From Neotabrizicola shimadae (lineage in GTDB: Bacteria > Pseudomonadota > Alphaproteobacteria > Rhodobacterales > Rhodobacteraceae): a stretch of DNA of 64,000 bases. The notes under the pieces are model-generated. The model saw only the letters and a list, made by a program, of their open reading frames with translations. It had not been told where the DNA came from and made no database searches. Location of the stretch: contig NZ_CP069370.1 of the NCBI RefSeq assembly GCF_019623905.1, positions 3,230,001 through 3,294,000 of the forward strand, read 5' to 3'. Below, in pieces: positions 27,657-36,999 of the stretch; the stretch's first letter is position 1, and every line of letters starts with the position of its first letter. The position numbers and the translations under genes were made by a program.

Positions 27657-28244
27657 ATGCCAAAGGTCCTGATTGCGGCGCTCGCTTTGGCGTTGGCTGC
27701 GCCGGCGGAGGCAGAGATGTACCGTGGAACCGAAACACCTGACTACAAGGTTGAGCGCAAGGTCGGCGGATCTGAATTGCGCGAGTATGGCCCAACCGTA
27801 GTGGCCGAGGTCACCGTTCAAGGCAGCCGGTCAGGCGCGGCCAACGCAGGCTTTCGCGTGCTGGCGGGCTATATCTTCGGCGGCAACGCCGCGCAGGAAA
27901 AGATCGCGATGACCACGCCCGTGGCACAGGTGCCGCAGGGCGACATAACCGGCGGGGAATGGACGGTGCGGTTCACTCTGCCCGCAGGTTCCACCCTTGC
28001 GACTCTGCCGCGCCCCGACGACCCGAGGGTCAGGTTCCTCCAGACCGACGCTCGGCAAATGCTCGTCACCACGTTTTCCGGCGTACCCACGCAGAGCGCA
28101 CTGGAAACGGCACTCGCGTCCTTGAAGGCGGACGCAAGAACGGCGGGGCTGACGGTCGCCGGGCCGCCCGAGTACATGTTCTATGACCCCCCCTGGCGTA
28201 TGCCGTGGAGCCGCCGGAACGAGGTCGCGCTCCCGGTGCAGTGA
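27657..28244 (+). CDS. SOUL-family heme-binding protein, exported
   Basis: 195 residues with a signal peptide (MPKVLIAALALALAAPAEAE) and a SOUL domain (YKVERKVGGSELREYGPTVVAEV; KIAMTTPVAQ; YDPPWRMPWSRRNEVALPV). SOUL proteins bind heme or related tetrapyrroles. ATG at 27657 chosen from AAGGGGA upstream and the signal peptide. Confidence 0.88.
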   Translation: MPKVLIAALALALAAPAEAEMYRGTETPDYKVERKVGGSELREYGPTVVAEVTVQGSRSGAANAGFRVLAGYIFGGNAAQEKIAMTTPVAQVPQGDITGGEWTVRFTLPAGSTLATLPRPDDPRVRFLQTDARQMLVTTFSGVPTQSALETALASLKADARTAGLTVAGPPEYMFYDPPWRMPWSRRNEVALPVQ

Positions 28245-28490
28245 CCGGCGACCGTCGACCGGGCCTGCACGGCTTGCAGCATCGCGCATTTGGTGATAGC
28301 CGCGCGCCCTTGGCGTTGTTTCAGCCCTCTTCGGGTGCTAGCATCGTCCCAATGGCCCGGTGCCGGGGCTGATCGGCACGCTGCATGGAGGACCCTGGTC
28401 CTGTCACATTCTGACCCTTCGACCGGGCTTCCGGTCGGACCCCGGGCCGAACGCCCCGGCACTTCCACTGCGGAAGGCTACACATCGGAA

Positions 28491-28841
28491 ATGGTGCTGG
28501 AGCGGGTGCTCTCTTCCCTCGATGACGACAAGGCCGAAAACGTCGTGCAGATCGACCTGCGTGGCCGTTCGGACATGGCCGACTACATGGTCATCTGCTC
28601 GGGCCGGTCCTCGCGCCAGGTGGCGGCGATCTCGGAAAAGCTGGCCGACCGGCTGAAGCAGGAATTCCGCATCTCGGCCAAGATGGAAGGCAAGGAAACC
28701 GGCGACTGGGTCCTGATCGACACCGGCGACGTGATCGTTCATGTCTTCCGCCCGGAAGTGCGCGAGTTCTACCAGCTTGAAAAGATGTGGCTCCCGGCCG
28801 GTGCGCAGGCCGCGCGGGCAAAGGCGACCACGGGCTCCTGA
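28491..28841 (+). CDS. rsfS: Ribosome silencing factor RsfS (Iojap family)
   Basis: Binds ribosomal protein L14 and blocks subunit joining under starvation. The conserved core is complete: LSSLDDDKAENVVQIDLRG, MADYMVICSGRSSRQVAAI, GDWVLIDTGDVIVHVF and REFYQLEKMWLP. The ATG at 28491 gives 116 residues but has no good ribosome site; the frame is open upstream and a GGAGG sits before in-frame CTG codons at 28395/28401, so the true N-terminus may be about 30 residues longer. Stop overlaps rlmH by one base. Confidence 0.9.
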   Translation: MVLERVLSSLDDDKAENVVQIDLRGRSDMADYMVICSGRSSRQVAAISEKLADRLKQEFRISAKMEGKETGDWVLIDTGDVIVHVFRPEVREFYQLEKMWLPAGAQAARAKATTGS

Positions 28842-29311
28842 TGCGGGTGCATCTCTGCGCGGTGGGCCGTCTGCGCGACGGCCCCGAACGCGCACTGGTT
28901 GAGGATTATCGGTCAAGGTTCGACCGCACCGGCCGGCTCTTGGGCCTTGGCCCTCTTTCCGAACATGAAGTCGAGGATCGCAAGGGCGGCGGCATGACCG
29001 CCGAGGCTGCGCTCCTGGAACGGGCCGTTCCCGCCGGAGCGCTGGTCTGCGTGCTGGACGAACGCGGCAAGGTCATGACATCCCCCGAATTCGCCGATCA
29101 GCTGGCGCGATGGCGCGATGGCGGGCGGCAGGATGTAGCCTTTGTCATCGGTGGCGCCGACGGACTTGCGTCCGCCTTCCGCGACCGGGCCGACGCGGCC
29201 CTGAGCTTCGGCCGCATGGTCTGGCCGCACATGCTGGTGCGCGTGATGCTGACCGAGCAACTGTACCGCGCTGCCTCGATTCTGGCAGGGGCTCCCTATC
29301 ACCGGGCATAA
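28841..29311 (+). CDS. rlmH: 23S rRNA (pseudouridine1915-N3)-methyltransferase RlmH
   Basis: SPOUT methyltransferase, 156 residues. The family start MRVHLCAVGRLRDGPER, LDERGKVMTSPEFA, the SAM-knot FVIGGADGL and the C-terminal EQLYRAASILAGAPYHR are all present. Overlaps rsfS by one base (TGATG). This rsfS-rlmH pairing is widespread. Confidence 0.95.
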   Translation: MRVHLCAVGRLRDGPERALVEDYRSRFDRTGRLLGLGPLSEHEVEDRKGGGMTAEAALLERAVPAGALVCVLDERGKVMTSPEFADQLARWRDGGRQDVAFVIGGADGLASAFRDRADAALSFGRMVWPHMLVRVMLTEQLYRAASILAGAPYHRA

Positions 29312-29415
29312 GGTCCGGGCCGGGTTCTCGAAAACTCCGGCGCCGGGGGCAGCTGGCGTTGCCCCTGCCGAACCGAGCGGCTATGCACGGGCAAGACTCG
29401 CGAAAGGGTGGTTCG

Positions 29416-30942
29416 ATGAGCATTCCGAAGCCGGTGGTTCTGTGCATCCTCGATGGCTGGGGGATCGGCCCTGACCCCGCGACCAGCGCTCCGGCCCAGG
29501 GCAATGTTCCCACCTTCAACCGCCTCTGGTCTACCTGCCCCCACGCCACCCTCGTCACCTTCGGCAATGACGTTGGCCTGCCCAAAGGCCAGATGGGCAA
29601 TTCCGAGGTCGGTCACACCAATATCGGCGCGGGCCGCGTTGTGGCCATGGACCTTGGCCAGATCGACCTGGCCATCGAGGATGGCAGCTTCGCCACCAAC
29701 CCGGCACTCCGCGCTTTCATCGCAAGGCTACAGGAATCTGGCGGCACAGCGCATCTGGCGGGCCTCGCCTCGCCCGGCGGTGTCCACGCCCACCAGACCC
29801 ACATCGCCGAAGCTGCCCGCGTGATCGCCGCCGAAGGCGTGCCCGTCGTCCTGCACGCCATAACCGACGGCCGCGACGTGCCACCCCAATCGGCCGCCGA
29901 CCAGGTTGCCGCGCTGGAGTTGGCCCTGCCGAAAGCCGCGCGGATCGTCACCGTCATCGGACGCTACTACGCCATGGACCGCGACAACCGGTGGGAGCGT
30001 GTCGCCCAGGCCTATGGGGCCATGGTGCACGGCGAAGGTCAGGCACAGGCCGCCAGCGCTGCGGAAGCCATCGCCAACGCCTATGCCGCCGGCAAGACCG
30101 ACGAATTCCTGCCCGCCACAGTGATCGGCGACTACAGCGGCATGAAGGATGGCGACGGCCTGTTCTTCATCAACTTCCGCGCCGACCGTGCGCGCGAGAT
30201 CCTGCGCGCCATTGGTGAACCCGGCTTTGCCGAATTCGACACCGGCACCCGCCCGAAGCTTGCCGCCATGCTGGGCATGGTAGATTACTCCACGTCCCAC
30301 AACGCCTACATGACCACTGTGTTCCCAAAGCAGGAAATCGTGAACACCATCGGCGAATGGGTGGCAAAGCAGGGCCTCACCCAGTTCCGGCTGGCCGAGA
30401 CCGAGAAATATCCCCATGTCACCTTCTTCCTGAACGGCGGCCGGGAAGAGCCCTTCCCCGGCGAAGACCGCGCCATGCCAAAGTCGCCCAAGGTAGCCAC
30501 CTACGATCTCCAGCCGGAAATGAGCGCGCCCGAAGTCGGCGACCATTTCGTGGCGGCCATCGAAAAGGGCTATGACCTGATCGTCGTCAACTTTGCCAAC
30601 CCCGACATGGTGGGCCACACCGGCAGTCTGCCTGCCGCGATCAAGGCGGTCGAGGCGGTGGACCAGCAGCTTGCCCGCGCCGTGACCGCGCTGGAAAGGG
30701 CAGGCGGCGCCATGATCATCTGCGCCGATCACGGCAACTGCGAGGTGATGGTTGATCCCGACACGGGCGGGCCACACACGGCCCACACCACCAACCCGGT
30801 GCCGGTGATCCTTGTTGGCGGCCCGGCTGGCGCCACGCTGGCCGGCGGGCGTCTTGCCGATCTTGCCCCCACGCTCCTCGACCTGATGCAGTTGCCTCAA
30901 CCGCCCGAGATGACGGGGCACAGCCTGATCCGCTTTGCATGA
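29416..30942 (+). CDS. gpmI: 2,3-bisphosphoglycerate-independent phosphoglycerate mutase
   Basis: 508-residue glycolytic enzyme interconverting 3- and 2-phosphoglycerate, Mn-dependent. LCILDGWGIG at the N-terminus, the catalytic serine in GNSEVGHTNIGAGR, ITDGRDVPPQSA, and the metal sites NFANPDMVGHTG and ICADHGNCEVM are visible. ATG at 29416 with AAAGGGTGG upstream. Overlaps the EnvC gene (ATGA). Confidence 0.96.
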   Translation: MSIPKPVVLCILDGWGIGPDPATSAPAQGNVPTFNRLWSTCPHATLVTFGNDVGLPKGQMGNSEVGHTNIGAGRVVAMDLGQIDLAIEDGSFATNPALRAFIARLQESGGTAHLAGLASPGGVHAHQTHIAEAARVIAAEGVPVVLHAITDGRDVPPQSAADQVAALELALPKAARIVTVIGRYYAMDRDNRWERVAQAYGAMVHGEGQAQAASAAEAIANAYAAGKTDEFLPATVIGDYSGMKDGDGLFFINFRADRAREILRAIGEPGFAEFDTGTRPKLAAMLGMVDYSTSHNAYMTTVFPKQEIVNTIGEWVAKQGLTQFRLAETEKYPHVTFFLNGGREEPFPGEDRAMPKSPKVATYDLQPEMSAPEVGDHFVAAIEKGYDLIVVNFANPDMVGHTGSLPAAIKAVEAVDQQLARAVTALERAGGAMIICADHGNCEVMVDPDTGGPHTAHTTNPVPVILVGGPAGATLAGGRLADLAPTLLDLMQLPQPPEMTGHSLIRFA

Positions 30943-32069
30943 CACCCGGCCGCCTGCCCCTTCTGGCCCTGCTTGCAGCCCTCGCCATTCCGGCACAGGC
31001 GCAAACGGTCGCCGAACAGGCGGCCGCCGCTTCGGCCCAGTTGCAAGAGGCAATCAATGCGCTGGATGCCGCCTCGGGCTCGCGCGACCGGGTGGCGGCG
31101 CTGACGGCCACGATCCGGGCCTATGAGAACGGCCTTGCCACCCTGCGCACCGCCCTGCGCGAAGCGGAACTGCGCGAGGCCACGCTGAAGCTCCAGTTCG
31201 AGGCGCAGCGCGACCAGGTGGCCCAGCTTCTGGGCACCCTCTCCACGCTGGAAGCCACGCCCGAGCCGCTGCTCCTCCTGCATCCCGATGGCCCGCTTGG
31301 CATGGCCCGGTCTGGGATGCTCATCGCCGATGTCACGCCCTCGCTTCAGACCCAGTCCGAAAAGCTGAAGTCCCAGCTGACCGAACTGGCCGAATTGCGG
31401 CAACTGGAAATGGCCTCGGCCGAAACCCTGGCCGCCGGCCTGGCCGCTGCCCAGACAGCACGCACCGAACTCAGCCAGGCCATCGCCGACCGCACCGACC
31501 TGCCCAAACGCCTTACCGAAGACCCCGAGGCGCTGCAGCAGCTCCTCGACAGCGCCGATACGCTCGATGCCTTTGCCGCTGGCCTCGCCCCATCGCCTGA
31601 GCCGGGCGAGGCGCCGGGCTTCGCCGAGGCGAAGGGAAGCCTGCCCCTGCCCGCACTTGGCTCGATCCTGCGCCGCCCCGGCGAGGCCGATGCCGCCGGT
31701 GTCCGCCGCCCCGGCCTCACGCTCGCCACCGGCCCCCGCGCCCTGGTCACCACGCCCTGGCCCGCCACGATCCGCTATGTCGGCCCGCTCCTGAACTACG
31801 GAAATGTGATGATCCTTGAACCCGGAGATGGCTATCTTCTGGTTCTCGCCGGGATGCAGACGCTTTATGGCGAGGTGGGAGAGGTCATCGCCGCCGGGGC
31901 GCCGGTCGGCCTGATGGGCGGAGGCGATCCGGGGGTGCAGGAATTCCTCGTCGAAGCCGCTCAGGACGGTGGCGCCCGCGACACGGAGACGCTTTACTTG
32001 GAATTGAGGCAGGGTGCCGATCCGGTCGACCCGATGGCGTGGTTCGCCGCAACGAAGGACATGAACTGA
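30939..32069 (+). CDS. envC: EnvC-like murein hydrolase activator (degenerate LytM/M23)
   Basis: 376 residues: signal peptide (LPLLALLAALAIPAQA), long coiled coil (about residues 25-190, rich in Ala/Leu/Glu/Arg) and a C-terminal LytM domain (YVGPLLNYGNVMILEPGDGYLLVLAGM; ETLYLELRQGADPVDPMAWF). The zinc ligands of active M23 peptidases (HxxxD, HxH) are absent, as in EnvC, which activates amidases at the septum instead of cutting itself. Coupled to gpmI and abutting ctpA. Confidence 0.88.
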   Translation: MTPGRLPLLALLAALAIPAQAQTVAEQAAAASAQLQEAINALDAASGSRDRVAALTATIRAYENGLATLRTALREAELREATLKLQFEAQRDQVAQLLGTLSTLEATPEPLLLLHPDGPLGMARSGMLIADVTPSLQTQSEKLKSQLTELAELRQLEMASAETLAAGLAAAQTARTELSQAIADRTDLPKRLTEDPEALQQLLDSADTLDAFAAGLAPSPEPGEAPGFAEAKGSLPLPALGSILRRPGEADAAGVRRPGLTLATGPRALVTTPWPATIRYVGPLLNYGNVMILEPGDGYLLVLAGMQTLYGEVGEVIAAGAPVGLMGGGDPGVQEFLVEAAQDGGARDTETLYLELRQGADPVDPMAWFAATKDMN

Positions 32070-33437
32070 ATGAACAAGACCCTGATGGCCGCCATCGGCG
32101 GCACGCTGGCCGGGGTGCTTCTGACGACGCAGGTCGCCGGTCCGCTACTGGCGCAAGAGGCCGGGAAATCGACCACCGTCTACGAACAACTCGACCTTTT
32201 CGGCGACATCTTCGAACGCATCCGCGCACAGTATGTCGAACCGGTCGAAAGCCAGAAGCTGGTCGAAGCCGCGATCAACGGGATGCTCACCTCGCTGGAC
32301 CCCCATTCCAGCTATATCGCCGCCAATGATTTCGAGGACATGCAGGTCCAGACCAAGGGCGAATTCGGCGGCCTCGGCATCGAGGTCACGCAGGAAGAGG
32401 GCTTCATCAAGGTCGTCTCGCCCATGGACGGCACGCCCGCCGACAAGGCCGGCATCAAGTCCGGCGACTTCATCACCCAGGTCAACGGCGAAAGCGTGAT
32501 GGGCCTGACGCTCGACCAGGCGGTAGACATGATGCGCGGCCCCGTTGGCAGCGAAATCATCGTCACAATCGTCCGCGAAGGCGTGACTGACCCTTTCGAT
32601 GTCTCGATCATCCGCGACACGATCAAGCTCACCGCGGTCAAGGGCCGTGTCGTGGGCAACACCGTGGTGCTGCGCGTCTCCACCTTCAACGACCAGACCT
32701 ATCCTGGCCTGGAGGAAGAGATGAAGAAGCAGGTCGAAGCCGCGGGCGGCATCGACAAGGTCGACGGCTTTGTCATCGACCTGCGCAACAACCCCGGCGG
32801 CCTGCTCACCCAGGCGATCAAGGTTTCTGATGCCTTCCTCGACCAAGGCGAAATCGTCTCGACCCGCGGCCGCAACCCACAGGACAGCGAACGCTTCAAC
32901 GCGACCGAAGGCGACCTCGCCCAGGGCAAGCCCGTCGTCGTGCTGATCAACGGCGGCTCCGCCTCGGCCTCGGAAATCGTGACCGGCGCCCTGCAGGACC
33001 ACCACCGCGCCATCGTCGTCGGCACCAAGAGCTTCGGCAAGGGCTCGGTCCAGACTGTCATCCCGCTGCGCGGCGACGGCGCCATGCGCCTGACGACCGC
33101 GCGCTACTACACGCCCTCGGGCCGTTCCATCCAGGCGCTTGGCGTGATGCCCGACATCGTGGTGAACCAACCGGAACCGAAGGAAGGCGAAGGCACCGAG
33201 GCGGCGGCAGCCGAAAAGGATGACAACGCCCGGACCGAGGCCAGCCTGCGCGGCGTCCTGTCCAACGACTCGATGACCGAAGACGAAAGGAAGCAGCTCG
33301 AAGAAGAGCGCGCCCGCGTCGAAGAAGCCGCCAAGCTGCGCGACGAGGATTACCAGCTTGCCTATGCGGTGGACATCCTGCGCGGCCTGAACGCGGTCGC
33401 CCCGAAAGACGCCGAAGCCGAGCCCGCAGAACAATAA
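32070..33437 (+). CDS. ctpA: Carboxy-terminal processing protease (S41 family)
   Basis: 455-residue periplasmic protease. Signal peptide ([25 protein letters not shown]), PDZ domain ([36 protein letters not shown]), then the S41 core with catalytic Ser in [11 protein letters not shown] and Lys in [12 protein letters not shown] Glu/Lys-rich tail closes the protein. ATG directly follows the envC stop. The envC-ctpA pair matches the known coupling of division hydrolase activators with Ctp proteases in this class. Confidence 0.95.
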   Translation: MNKTLMAAIGGTLAGVLLTTQVAGPLLAQEAGKSTTVYEQLDLFGDIFERIRAQYVEPVESQKLVEAAINGMLTSLDPHSSYIAANDFEDMQVQTKGEFGGLGIEVTQEEGFIKVVSPMDGTPADKAGIKSGDFITQVNGESVMGLTLDQAVDMMRGPVGSEIIVTIVREGVTDPFDVSIIRDTIKLTAVKGRVVGNTVVLRVSTFNDQTYPGLEEEMKKQVEAAGGIDKVDGFVIDLRNNPGGLLTQAIKVSDAFLDQGEIVSTRGRNPQDSERFNATEGDLAQGKPVVVLINGGSASASEIVTGALQDHHRAIVVGTKSFGKGSVQTVIPLRGDGAMRLTTARYYTPSGRSIQALGVMPDIVVNQPEPKEGEGTEAAAAEKDDNARTEASLRGVLSNDSMTEDERKQLEEERARVEEAAKLRDEDYQLAYAVDILRGLNAVAPKDAEAEPAEQ

Positions 33438-33447
33438 CCGAAGGAGC

Positions 33448-33469
33448 GGGGCGGCCGCACTGCCGCCCC
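33448..33469 (+). terminator. Strong hairpin between ctpA and rppH
   Basis: GGGGCGGC-cgcact-GCCGCCCC, an 8-bp perfect stem in the 40-bp gap, with no T run after it. It could slow transcription, protect the upstream mRNA 3' end or act as a partial terminator before rppH. Confidence 0.4.
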
Positions 33470-33477
33470 GAAGAAGG

Positions 33478-33960
33478 ATGACACCCGATCCCCAAGCCCT
33501 GCCCTACCGCCCCGGCGTGGGGATCGTGCTCATCAATCCGGCCGGGCTGATCTTTGCCGGCCAGCGCATCGACAGCCCCTCGCCCGCCTGGCAGATGCCA
33601 CAAGGCGGAATCGACGAAGGCGAAAAGCCCCGCAAGGCCGCCCTTCGTGAACTGGTCGAGGAGACCGGCGTCACCAAGGACAAGGTCGAATTCCTCGAAA
33701 AAACCAAGGGCTGGGTGACCTACGACCTCCCGCCCGAACTTCTGGGAAAGGTCTGGGGCGGCAAATTCCGCGGCCAGCGGCAGAAGTGGTTCCTCTACCG
33801 CTTCACCGGCGCCGACAGCGACGTGAAGATCGCCACCGAACATCCCGAGTTCTCGTCCTGGAAATGGATCGCGGCTGACGAGATGCTGGCCTCGATCGTG
33901 CCTTTCAAGCGCGCGCTCTACGACCGGGTGGTCGCCGCCTTTCGCCCCTGGCTGGCCTGA
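33478..33960 (+). CDS. rppH: RNA pyrophosphohydrolase
   Basis: 160-residue Nudix hydrolase that removes pyrophosphate from mRNA 5' ends to start decay. The Nudix box is exact ([22 protein letters not shown]), and the RppH features [33 protein letters not shown] and [11 protein letters not shown] are seen. Last gene of the rightward housekeeping block; converges on the Hint gene with a 4-bp gap. Confidence 0.95.
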   Translation: MTPDPQALPYRPGVGIVLINPAGLIFAGQRIDSPSPAWQMPQGGIDEGEKPRKAALRELVEETGVTKDKVEFLEKTKGWVTYDLPPELLGKVWGGKFRGQRQKWFLYRFTGADSDVKIATEHPEFSSWKWIAADEMLASIVPFKRALYDRVVAAFRPWLA

Positions 33961-33964
33961 CGGC

Positions 33965-35011
33965 TCAAGCCGCCAGGTTTCGTCCCCGCGTCCGGCGCAG
34001 CCCCGCAAGCGCCTGCGCCTCGTGCCGGTCCAGCCGACGGATCGCGCGGCCCCACCGGTCACGCGCTGCGGCAGCAGAACTCAGCGCCACCCCGTCGCAC
34101 ATCACCAGCGCCTCGGCACCCAGGTCGATCTCGACCCCCTGCGCGATAGCGCGCCGCCGGTCCGGCAGCGCGCGCAGGCCATCCGCAAGGTCGCCGGCCC
34201 GCACCAGGACGCGATCCTCGCCGAACAGGTATTCGACCGCCACATCCTCGCACAGCACATGCTGGTCAGCGCCCACCTGCAGGTCTGACATCAACCCGAA
34301 ATAGGGCGCCCGCAGAAGCACCGGCGCCAGACTGCCCCGCGCCGGCACCACGACCCGGCGCACCGCCCGCACCTCGCGCAGGCCGGTGTCCGCCGTCACG
34401 ACCGTGTCGCCCGGCCGCAAGAGGCCCGCCGCCACCGGTCCGACCGGCGTTTCCACCGGGCAGCGCAATCCGATCCAGGGCCGCGCTTCGGGTACCCCGA
34501 CCCCGCCGGAAAGCCCTGTCCACAGGACAGCGGCGTGATGGCGCGCCGGGGCCTGTCCGGCACACAGGTCCAGAAGGTCGGCCAACAGAGGCGGCATGAC
34601 CTCGGCACCGCTCGCCGCCAATGCCATCTCGGGCCGCCCCGCGATCTCGTAGCGCAGCGTCCACAGACGAAGCGGCGCGTCCCAGGCAAAGCTGACGCGA
34701 CCAATCCCCTCGCCGCCTGGCAGCGGCCCTGGAAGGATGTGGCGCATCAGGCTGCGGCCCTGCAAATGGGTCACAACCAGTCCCGCCGGCTCCAGCATCA
34801 GGGAAAGCGCGCGCGGCCATCCCGCGAGGCTCCGATGGTCGAGGATCAGCGCCGATCGCGTCAACGGCAGCGCCACCTCCACGACAAGCGTCCCATGCTC
34901 CATCACCTCCACAGGCGAAGCCGTGGGGCGCCCCATGCCGGACAGCATGATCCAGTCGCCCGGCCTGCCCGCCGATGCGCCTTGTCCTGTCATGCCGCCG
35001 GATGGCGTCAT
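33965..35011 (-). CDS. Hint (hedgehog/intein) domain protein
   Basis: 348 residues. The C-terminal half matches Rhodobacterales Hint-domain proteins: a cysteine at the domain start ([32 protein letters not shown]), [29 protein letters not shown] and [16 protein letters not shown]. The usual CFxxGTxI pattern is altered to CPVETPV. The N-terminal half is a domain I do not recognise. ATG at 35011 has AGGAG upstream; alternatives up to 35056 exist. Function of this family, common in these bacteria, is unknown. Confidence 0.75.
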   Translation of the reverse strand: MTPSGGMTGQGASAGRPGDWIMLSGMGRPTASPVEVMEHGTLVVEVALPLTRSALILDHRSLAGWPRALSLMLEPAGLVVTHLQGRSLMRHILPGPLPGGEGIGRVSFAWDAPLRLWTLRYEIAGRPEMALAASGAEVMPPLLADLLDLCAGQAPARHHAAVLWTGLSGGVGVPEARPWIGLRCPVETPVGPVAAGLLRPGDTVVTADTGLREVRAVRRVVVPARGSLAPVLLRAPYFGLMSDLQVGADQHVLCEDVAVEYLFGEDRVLVRAGDLADGLRALPDRRRAIAQGVEIDLGAEALVMCDGVALSSAAAARDRWGRAIRRLDRHEAQALAGLRRTRGRNLAA

Positions 35012-35289
35012 CTCATCTCCTGCCGCCCGTCCGCCGGCAAGCCCGCGCCACTCCAAAGACCGGAGGCCGCCTTACTCGTCACTCGTGGGGGGCGCGCTGG
35101 CCCTGCCCGGTCCTGCCTCGGGACATTATCGTTGCCCGGAAGGTATGCGGCGATCGCGGTGAAGTCATGTACGACTGTACCGCTGTTGTGGCGCAGGCGC
35201 AGCGTGGTGGCCGCAAGGCCACAGTCCCCTCGGTTGCCGATGGTCACCACACGGGCTATCCCTGCACCGACCGCCCGAGGAGAGCCATC
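35012..35289. other. Divergent intergenic region at the strand-composition switch
   Basis: 278 bases between the leftward Hint gene and rightward dapE. I see no DnaA boxes, AT-rich stretch or RNA gene in it. GTAC-GACT-GTAC (35169-35180) is a small direct/inverted motif. Around this place the plus strand changes from C-rich to G-rich. Confidence 0.5.
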
Positions 35290-36441
35290 ATGTCCCACGC
35301 CCCCGTCGATCCCGTCGCCCTGACCGCAGACCTGATCCGCTGTCCTTCGGTCACGCCCGAGGAAGCGGGTGCTTTGGTCTTGCTGGAACAGGTGCTTGCC
35401 GATGCCGGCTTCGACTGCACTCGGGTCGACCGGGGGGTGACCTCGAACCTCTATGCCCGATGGGGCAAGAAGGGCGCGAACCGCGCCTTCGGCTTCAATG
35501 GCCACACCGACGTGGTGCCGGTGGGCGACCGTGCGAAATGGACCCGCGATCCCTTCGGTGCAGAGGTGGTGGACGGCTGGATGTATGGCCGCGGCGCCAC
35601 CGACATGAAATCCGGCGTGGCGGCCTTCGTGGCGGCGGCGGTGGACTTTGTCCGCCAGACACCGCCGGATGGAGCGGTGGTGCTGGCGATCACGGGGGAT
35701 GAAGAGGGAGACGCGACCGATGGGACGGTCGCGCTTCTGGACTGGATGGCCGCCAATGGCGAGCGGATGACGCATTGCCTGGTGGGCGAGCCGACATGCC
35801 CCGAGACCCTGGGCGACATGATGAAGATCGGGCGCAGGGGCTCGATGACCGCGTGGTTCACAGTGACCGGGGTGCAGGGCCATTCGGCCTATCCTCACCG
35901 GGCGAAGAACCCGCTGCATGCGCTGGTAAGCCTGATGCACCGGCTGACGGCCGAGCCGTTGGATGAAGGGACGGACCACTTCGACGCCTCGACCCTGCAG
36001 ATCACGACCGTCGACTGCGGCAATCCGGCGACCAATGTGATCCCGGCGGAAGCCAGGGGCACGGTGAACATCCGGTTCAACGACCTTCATTCGGGCGAGA
36101 GCCTGACGGCGCGGCTGCGGGCCGAGGCGGATCGGGTGGAGGCGGAAACCGGGGTGAAGATCGCGATGGCGGTGCAGGTCTCGGGCGAGAGCTTCGTAAC
36201 GCCGCCGGGGGAGTTGTCGGAGATGGTGGCCAGGGCTGTAACGGTGGAGACGGGGGTCACGCCGCAGCTGTCCACCTCGGGCGGGACCTCGGATGCGCGG
36301 TTCGTGAAGGATCATTGCCCGGTGGTGGAGTTCGGGCTGGTGGGCAAGACCATGCATGCCGTGGACGAGCGGGTGGAAGTGGAGCAGATCCGCCGGCTGA
36401 AGGCGATCTATGGCCGCATCCTGCGGGACTATTTCGCGTGA
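35290..36441 (+). CDS. dapE: Succinyl-diaminopimelate desuccinylase
   Basis: M20 dizinc amidohydrolase of the lysine/diaminopimelate pathway, 383 residues. Metal and catalytic segments: [11 protein letters not shown] (His and catalytic Asp), [28 protein letters not shown] (catalytic Glu), GEPTCPE, and [12 protein letters not shown] with the terminal [21 protein letters not shown] precedes the ATG. Overlaps the GNAT gene (GTGA). Confidence 0.95.
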   Translation: MSHAPVDPVALTADLIRCPSVTPEEAGALVLLEQVLADAGFDCTRVDRGVTSNLYARWGKKGANRAFGFNGHTDVVPVGDRAKWTRDPFGAEVVDGWMYGRGATDMKSGVAAFVAAAVDFVRQTPPDGAVVLAITGDEEGDATDGTVALLDWMAANGERMTHCLVGEPTCPETLGDMMKIGRRGSMTAWFTVTGVQGHSAYPHRAKNPLHALVSLMHRLTAEPLDEGTDHFDASTLQITTVDCGNPATNVIPAEARGTVNIRFNDLHSGESLTARLRAEADRVEAETGVKIAMAVQVSGESFVTPPGELSEMVARAVTVETGVTPQLSTSGGTSDARFVKDHCPVVEFGLVGKTMHAVDERVEVEQIRRLKAIYGRILRDYFA

Positions 36442-36857
36442 GGCTGGAGATCGGGCTGACCGGCGACCTTGAGGCCTGCCTGGCGATCCGGCGGGTGGTG
36501 TTCATCGAGGAGCAGGGGGTGAGCCTGGCCGACGAGGTGGACGGGCGCGACGGGGAGGCCGAGCATCTGCTGGCCCTGCTGGACGGGGCGCCGGTGGGCA
36601 CGGCTCGGATGCTGGTCGATGGGGAGACGGGCAAGATCGGGCGGGTCGCCGTCCTGGCCGGGGCGCGGGGCCGCGGCATCGGGGCGGCCCTGATCCGGGC
36701 CGCGGTGGAGCGGCTGAGGGAGCGGGGGCTGAAGGTGGCCAAGCTGGGGGCGCAGACCCATGCGGTGGGGTTCTACGAGGGGCTGGGCTTCACGGCCTTC
36801 GGGCCGGTCTATGAGGATGCGGGCATCCCGCACCGGGACATGAAGCTGGGGCTGTGA
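36438..36857 (+). CDS. GNAT family N-acetyltransferase (ElaA-like)
   Basis: 139 residues; acetyl-CoA binding motif A is visible ([31 protein letters not shown]) followed by [14 protein letters not shown]. The first part ([19 protein letters not shown]) matches the ElaA-type subgroup. The start GTG overlaps the dapE stop. Substrate unknown. Confidence 0.88.
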   Translation: MRLEIGLTGDLEACLAIRRVVFIEEQGVSLADEVDGRDGEAEHLLALLDGAPVGTARMLVDGETGKIGRVAVLAGARGRGIGAALIRAAVERLRERGLKVAKLGAQTHAVGFYEGLGFTAFGPVYEDAGIPHRDMKLGL

Positions 36858-36861
36858 GGGG

Positions 36862-36946
36862 CGTCCGAGCTCGGACGCTTTGCTCACTTCAACAATATCA
36901 ATGGGTTGCGAAGCCGCATTAACTTGGACTTAAGATTTGTCCGAGG
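36862..36946 (+). repeat. 85-bp intergenic repeat, copy 1 (palindrome plus TTAA-N7-TTAA)
   Basis: Begins with the perfect 16-bp palindrome CGTCCGAGCTCGGACG, ends with GTCCGAGG, and contains the 18-bp core ATTAACTTGGACTTAAGA (TTAA-N7-TTAA at 36919-36933, matching the CtrA consensus). A second copy of identical length and orientation is at 50355-50439. It starts five bases after the GNAT stop. Confidence 0.8.
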
Positions 36947-36963
36947 CGGCCCGGGCAGAGCCG

Positions 36964-36990
36964 CGCGGGCGGGGGCGAACCCCGCCCGCG
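36964..36990. terminator. 11-bp GC hairpin between convergent genes
   Basis: CGCGGGCGGGG-gcgaa-CCCCGCCCGCG is a perfect stem between the GNAT gene and the convergent oxidoreductase stop. No T run on either side. Confidence 0.45.
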
Positions 36991-36999
36991 CAAGACCTG

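Noticed and set aside
30939-32069. Active M23 metallopeptidase
   Set aside because: The HxxxD and HxH zinc ligands are missing, as in EnvC activators, so it is annotated as a non-catalytic activator.
35012-35289. Replication origin at the composition switch
   Set aside because: No DnaA boxes, no AT-rich unwinding region and no dnaA, hemE, parAB or gidA nearby, so the switch is reported but not called oriC.
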